From contig NW_014013052.1 in assembly GCF_000611645.1 (NCBI RefSeq), positions 1-19,056 of the forward strand: DNA of 19,056 bases. Reading direction: 5' to 3'. Below the pieces are notes generated by a model that saw only the letters and a program-made list of their open reading frames with translations, had not been told where the DNA came from and did no database searches. The first letter of the stretch is position 1. Each line of letters begins with the position of its first letter. The translations under genes and the position numbers were made by a program. Below are positions 19,000 to 19,056 of the stretch, piece after piece. This DNA is from Monoraphidium neglectum (taxonomy: Eukaryota > Chlorophyta > Chlorophyceae > Sphaeropleales > Selenastraceae).

Positions 19000-19056
<57 letters not shown>
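18928..19056. repeat. 129 bases of strictly alternating purine/pyrimidine ending in (CA)n at the window edge
   Basis: CG/CA/TG-rich alternating sequence becoming a pure CA array from about 19000 to the edge, without a single break in purine-pyrimidine alternation. This is the classical Z-DNA-forming pattern. It sits in RecQ intron sequence (or further upstream) and continues beyond the window. Confidence 0.9.

Overview
The window looks like nuclear DNA from a green alga (Chlorophyta, perhaps a trebouxiophyte). It is GC-rich and intron-dense, with introns of about 100-620 bases. Splice donors are mostly of the form AG|GTGCG or AG|GTGGG. Introns carry long CA/TG microsatellites and coding exons carry low-complexity Gln, Gly, Ala and Glu tracts. 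No bacterial operon structure, rRNA, tRNA, CRISPR array or transposase was recognised. The organism call is an inference from style and gene content; no marker gene fixes the species.

Layout. (1) Minus strand, 1-3278: the N-terminal 518 residues of an importin beta-1 nuclear transport receptor in seven exons, running off the left edge. (2) Plus strand, 4369-6165: a WTAP/FIP37 homologue in four exons (348 aa), the scaffold of the nuclear m6A mRNA methyltransferase complex. It is divergent from importin across about 1.1 kb. (3) Plus strand, 6548-8844: a DAGK-catalytic-domain lipid kinase in seven exons (370 aa), most like plant long-chain-base kinase 2 and bacterial YegS-type kinases. (4) Minus strand, 10063-11574: an intronless Gln-rich ORF of 503 aa ending in what looks like the second half of a RING finger. 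(5) Minus strand, 13856-18541: the C-terminal 436 residues of a RECQ1-like RecQ DNA helicase in twelve exons. It covers helicase motifs IV-VI, the zinc module, the winged-helix region and an acidic tail; its 5' part lies beyond the right edge.

The exon models for genes 1, 2, 3 and 5 were built by hand, joining splice sites so that reading phase and family alignment both hold. Every junction is phase-consistent. Two introns, one in the WTAP gene and one in RecQ, can only be modelled well with GC-AG splice sites, both starting CAG|GCGCG. All nine introns of the divergent importin/WTAP pair are phase 0, while the lipid kinase and RecQ use mixed phases.

The genes do not form a pathway. They are ordinary eukaryotic housekeeping genes, mostly nuclear in function. 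I found no convincing new defence or mobile system. The items most worth checking are the GC-AG introns, the unexplained half-RING protein, a strong 22-bp inverted repeat and a minisatellite inside one RecQ intron, and the long CA/TG and Z-DNA-prone tracts in introns, one of which directly abuts a 3' splice site.
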